Positions 5,116 through 6,998 of a stretch of DNA of 6,998 nucleotides are shown here, one piece after another. Origin of the DNA: Chitinophagales bacterium (lineage in GTDB: Bacteria; Bacteroidota; Bacteroidia; Chitinophagales; Saprospiraceae); assembly GCA_013297575.1 (NCBI GenBank), contig JAAFHO010000310.1:1-6998 (forward strand). Reading direction: 5' to 3'. A program made the position numbers and the translations under genes. Below the pieces are notes generated by a model. It was not told where the DNA came from. It saw only the letters and a program-made list of their open reading frames with translations, and made no database searches. Position 1 is the stretch's first letter; each line of letters begins with the position of its first letter.

Positions 5116-5613
5116 ATGAAAAAGCAAATCATGTTCATGCTGGCCTTTTGCGCCCTCGTTATCACAGCCCAAGCCCAACAATCCGAAAAAGCGGATAAAT
5201 TAGAAGACAAGGTAGATCGCAAAGAGAATAAAATTGACCGTGCTGAGAACAAGCGCGATCGTGCTGAAAACCGCCGCGACCGCCGCGAAGATGTTAAAGA
5301 CAATGCCGAAGACGTAAAAGATAAACGCGAAGACAAACGCGATGTCCGTGAAGATCGCCGCGATGCGCGCGAAGATGTACGCGATGCCAAACATGACGGC
5401 GGCAAACGCGATAAAATAGAAGACCGCCGCGATGCCCGCGAAGATGTACGCGATGGGAAAGAAGATGTACGCGATAACCGCGAAGACCGTAAGGACAAAC
5501 GCGAAGATGTACGCGACAAGCGCGAAGACAAACGCGACCGCGCAGAAAACAAACGTGATCGCGCAGAAAACAAACGTGACCGTAAGGAAAATAAAAAAGA
5601 TAAGAAAAACTAA
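5116..5613 (+). CDS. Exported, highly charged heptad-repeat protein
   Basis: A 165-residue protein with a clear signal peptide, MKKQIMFMLAFCALVITAQA (cleavage likely after Ala20, before QQ). The rest is almost entirely E, D, K, R and N with a few A, V and I, and contains no Phe, Tyr, Trp or Cys. From Glu30 on it consists of seven-residue units of the form E-[DN]-x-[RKVI]-D-x-[RAK]. Nine units (30-92) are followed by the 9-residue interruption HDGGKRDKI (93-101), eight more units (102-157) and a lysine-rich tail. Units near both ends are ENKxDRA-type and those in the middle EDVRD-type. The alternating charges suggest a single long alpha helix stabilised by salt bridges rather than a hydrophobic coiled coil. 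I believe similar EDRRD-rich proteins with an HDGG break occur in other Bacteroidota, but no function is known to me. It should be periplasmic or secreted. No consensus promoter box is evident in 4999-5115. Confidence 0.8.
   Translation: MKKQIMFMLAFCALVITAQAQQSEKADKLEDKVDRKENKIDRAENKRDRAENRRDRREDVKDNAEDVKDKREDKRDVREDRRDAREDVRDAKHDGGKRDKIEDRRDAREDVRDGKEDVRDNREDRKDKREDVRDKREDKRDRAENKRDRAENKRDRKENKKDKKN
5203..5610. repeat. 21-bp coding tandem repeats with a 69-bp higher-order duplication
   Basis: The DNA of the heptad region repeats every 21 bp. CGCGAAGATGTACGCGATG occurs at 5368-5386 and again at 5437-5455, 69 bp (23 codons) apart. The surrounding EDRRDAREDVRD segments (protein 79-90 and 102-113) are nearly identical in DNA, including shared codon choices. 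Two adjacent ENKRDRA units near the 3' end are also nearly identical. This indicates expansion by slippage or unequal recombination. The same low-complexity pattern keeps opposite-strand frames open, which explains the long antisense reading frames here. Confidence 0.85.
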
Positions 5614-5658
5614 GGAATAGGATTAGGTTGCTTAAATAAATGTTAAATAAATATTAAG

Positions 5659-5666
5659 TACTTTTG
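5659..5666 (+). promoter_or_regulatory. -7-like box upstream of the beta-barrel protein gene
   Basis: TACTTTTG matches TAnnTTTG and lies 69 bases before the ATG at 5736. The nearest upstream TTG (5628-5630) is 28 bp away, too far for the usual 19-21 bp spacing, so only half the promoter is supported. It implies that this gene is transcribed separately from the heptad-repeat gene, with a leader of about 64 bases. Confidence 0.35.
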
Positions 5667-5700
5667 TTCATCCAACCATTTAGTACAGGTTCTCGTCATT

Positions 5701-5730
5701 GAAGATATATTTAACCAACAACATATCTTC
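5701..5730. promoter_or_regulatory. Perfect 8-bp inverted repeat directly before a start codon
   Basis: GAAGATAT (5701-5708) and ATATCTTC (5723-5730) are perfect complements around a 14-base AT-rich loop. The hairpin ends 5 bases before the ATG at 5736, so in the mRNA it covers the ribosome-binding region. It could modulate translation, or serve as a dyad binding site in DNA. The stem is AT-rich and only moderately stable. Confidence 0.5.
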
Positions 5731-5735
5731 ACATT

Positions 5736-6764
5736 ATGAAACAATTAATTCTTTTTTTCGCATTTACTTGCCTTTTTTGCAATCTTAACGCTCAACTCCC
5801 TAAAGTTTTAGATCATTTAGACGGTCGCTGGTACGTGGATAACGCACCTGCGACCGTTTTTTCTGAATGGTCGTTTGCTAATAACAATGAAGCAACGGGG
5901 ACAATCGTATCCAAACAAGGCACCGAAACTACTGTATTAGCGACTTTTAAGGCCGTTTTTACCCCTGAAAAGGAAACCCTGCTTTATCTACAAGAACGGG
6001 CGATGGCCACGCAGGTTTTCCGAATGATCTCTGCCACCGATTGTGGGGTAGTATGGGGAAATACAATCTCCGGCCAATTACCTACCTGTCTTACCTTCGA
6101 TTTTCCCAAACGCAATAGCATGGCGTACAAAGGATTACAGCAGCCTTATGAATTTAAAAGGGAAAAAATTGGGCATTTAACGGCTGGTTTGAGCGTTGGA
6201 GCAGGTACAACTCGGAGTATAGCACGCCAACCCAAAGATTATCATGATGGTGATATTAGTAGCAAAACGCAGCGGAAGTATCAAATGGGTTCCGAATTGG
6301 GTATTGGTTTCAATATTGCTCATACGCATGCTCCTTTCAATGTCCGGTTGGAGGCTGGTTATGGTTCGGTGCTTTTTCAGGATACCAGAACGGATAGACG
6401 GCCTTATTTGCCCGAAACTACTACCACAACTTCGGTTCAAACTCAATTTTTTTATTCGGGTATTTATCCAGAAGCGCGGTTTGGGGCAAAGCGGCGTTTT
6501 GGTGTTTTTGGCGGTTTTTCGATGGTACATGCACCTAAAGAAAAACATACGGTTATTGCTACCTCTAATTCATCATTGACTCAGGAAGTAGGTACATCTA
6601 CGTTGAGAAAAGGTTTGAAAAATGATATTCGTTTTGGGGCAAGTTTCGGGGTGTCGTATCACTTGCCGATTATTGCTAAGGCGTTTGAACCGGAGTTTTA
6701 CTTGAAGGTGAGCCATGTACGCTATATTTCTTGCGGTATGTTGTTTGCTATTGGCTCGCGGTAA
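5736..6764 (+). CDS. Outer-membrane beta-barrel protein with N-terminal lipocalin-like (DUF6265-like) domain
   Basis: A 342-residue exported protein. The signal peptide MKQLILFFAFTCLFCNLNA is followed by Gln20 (typical A^Q cleavage). Residues about 22-142 resemble the DUF6265/lipocalin-like pattern: LDGRWYVDN, an E-W strand (FSEWSF, 42-47), a G-T turn (EATGTIVSKQGTET), then strands ending in FDFPKRNSMAYKG. From about 146 to the end there are alternating amphipathic strands, as in small Bacteroidota outer-membrane barrels: HLTAGLSVGAGTT, YQMGSELGIGFNIA, FNVRLEAGYGSVLF, SGIYPEARFGA, RFGVFGGFSMVHA, IRFGASFGVSYHL and FEPEFYLKVSHVRY. About eight strands are expected. The C-terminus (FAIGSR) lacks the usual terminal aromatic residue. 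The barrel assignment is fairly safe, the N-terminal family assignment is tentative, and function is unknown. Spacing of 122 bp and its own -7-like box suggest separate transcription from the preceding exported protein gene. Confidence 0.7.
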   Translation: MKQLILFFAFTCLFCNLNAQLPKVLDHLDGRWYVDNAPATVFSEWSFANNNEATGTIVSKQGTETTVLATFKAVFTPEKETLLYLQERAMATQVFRMISATDCGVVWGNTISGQLPTCLTFDFPKRNSMAYKGLQQPYEFKREKIGHLTAGLSVGAGTTRSIARQPKDYHDGDISSKTQRKYQMGSELGIGFNIAHTHAPFNVRLEAGYGSVLFQDTRTDRRPYLPETTTTTSVQTQFFYSGIYPEARFGAKRRFGVFGGFSMVHAPKEKHTVIATSNSSLTQEVGTSTLRKGLKNDIRFGASFGVSYHLPIIAKAFEPEFYLKVSHVRYISCGMLFAIGSR

Positions 6765-6773
6765 AAGGTGTTG

Positions 6774-6833
6774 TTCTACCACAAAAAGTCACCACTGATT
6801 ATATAGGCGTTGCGTACACTTTTTCTACCACAA
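6774..6833. repeat. Pair of 11-bp direct repeats TTCTACCACAA
   Basis: TTCTACCACAA occurs at 6774-6784 and 6823-6833, 49 bp apart. Similar bases follow each copy (AAAGTCACCAC and CAGTCCAC). The second copy abuts the large inverted repeat at 6835. The pair lies in non-coding DNA after the barrel gene; its role is unknown. Confidence 0.6.
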
Positions 6834-6834
6834 C

Positions 6835-6874
6835 AGTCCACAAAGCGAAGCGACTACTCTACGCTTTGTGGACT
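6835..6874. repeat. Perfect 13-bp inverted repeat in the right-hand non-coding region
   Basis: Arms AGTCCACAAAGCG (6835-6847) and CGCTTTGTGGACT (6862-6874) are perfect complements with a 14-base loop. TTTGTGGAC recurs in the same orientation as the right arm at 6972-6980. No T-run follows on either strand, so a classical intrinsic terminator is not clearly supported. It may still end transcription of the barrel gene, which lies 70 bp upstream, or be a regulatory or mobile-element-derived dyad. No gene is recognisable in 6765-6998. Confidence 0.7.
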
Positions 6875-6893
6875 CGTACGTTAGAGTTATATA

Positions 6894-6901
6894 CAAAGGT
6901 A
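6894..6901 (-). promoter_or_regulatory. Minus-strand TACCTTTG, possible -7 box
   Basis: On the minus strand this reads TACCTTTG, an exact TAnnTTTG match. There is no TTG/TTTG 19-21 bp upstream and no minus-strand gene downstream before the barrel gene. If real, it would drive a short transcript through the 13-bp inverted repeat. Chance occurrence is at least as likely. Confidence 0.2.
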
Positions 6902-6998
6902 AAGTAAAAAAGTATTTCATTGAGAATAAAAAAAGTCAGTAATTTGTTGAACCGCCGGGAAGGGCAGAGGATTTGTGGACAAGCAGAGTTTTACTCAT

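Noticed and set aside
5097..5573. Long minus-strand frame rich in S, R and L opposite the heptad-repeat gene
   Set aside because: It is a by-product of the 21-bp repeat. The plus-strand frame has a clear signal peptide and start, while the minus frame has none of the marks of a real gene.
6835..6874. Intrinsic terminator call for the 13-bp inverted repeat
   Set aside because: No run of T follows the stem on either strand, so it is listed as an inverted repeat instead.
6939..6998. Short minus-strand frame starting from ATG at 6998 and stopping at a TGA at 6939-6941
   Set aside because: It encodes only 20 residues with no recognisable motif. It could be the tail of a gene entering from the right, but the window does not show enough to support it.

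Overview
The window looks like chromosomal DNA from a Bacteroidota bacterium, most like a Saprospira/Cytophaga/Chitinophaga-type lineage. The evidence is several TAnnTTTG promoter boxes (one with a correctly spaced upstream TTTG), weak or absent Shine-Dalgarno sequences, short Sec signal peptides ending in A-Q, and a small outer-membrane beta-barrel protein. No rRNA, tRNA, CRISPR array or transposase is visible.

Left part (1-1542): the 3' end of a large DUF1553 (PSD1) protein gene runs into the window and meets, tail to tail with a 5-bp gap, a minus-strand gene for a cytoplasmic FrnE-type DsbA oxidoreductase. Positions 1543-1968 are a non-coding divergent intergenic region holding six copies of the near-palindrome GGTGCGCTGCACC. 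Two copies form a large inverted repeat and the right-hand copies lie in a 33-bp tandem arrangement.

Middle (1969-4998): an EamA/DMT-family transporter gene overlaps the 3' end of a minus-strand alpha/beta hydrolase gene by 58 bp. Divergent from the hydrolase, behind a textbook Bacteroidota promoter, is the most unusual gene here. It encodes a 354-residue stand-alone protein whose length and motif order match the ATPase plus transducer domains of DNA gyrase B / topoisomerase IV ParE. It has no TOPRIM domain, and the nucleotide-binding motifs are largely lost. The gene is clearly more AT-rich than its neighbours.

Right part (4999-6998): two separately initiated genes for exported proteins follow. 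One is a 165-residue protein made almost entirely of charged seven-residue repeats with no aromatic residue after the signal peptide. The other is a 342-residue protein with a probable lipocalin-like (DUF6265-like) N-terminal domain and an outer-membrane beta-barrel C-terminal half. The window ends in non-coding DNA with a perfect 13-bp inverted repeat and shorter repeats.

The genes do not form one pathway. Most are single transcription units, and the layout looks like an accessory or loosely organised stretch. The best candidate for an undescribed system is the degenerate GyrB-like protein.
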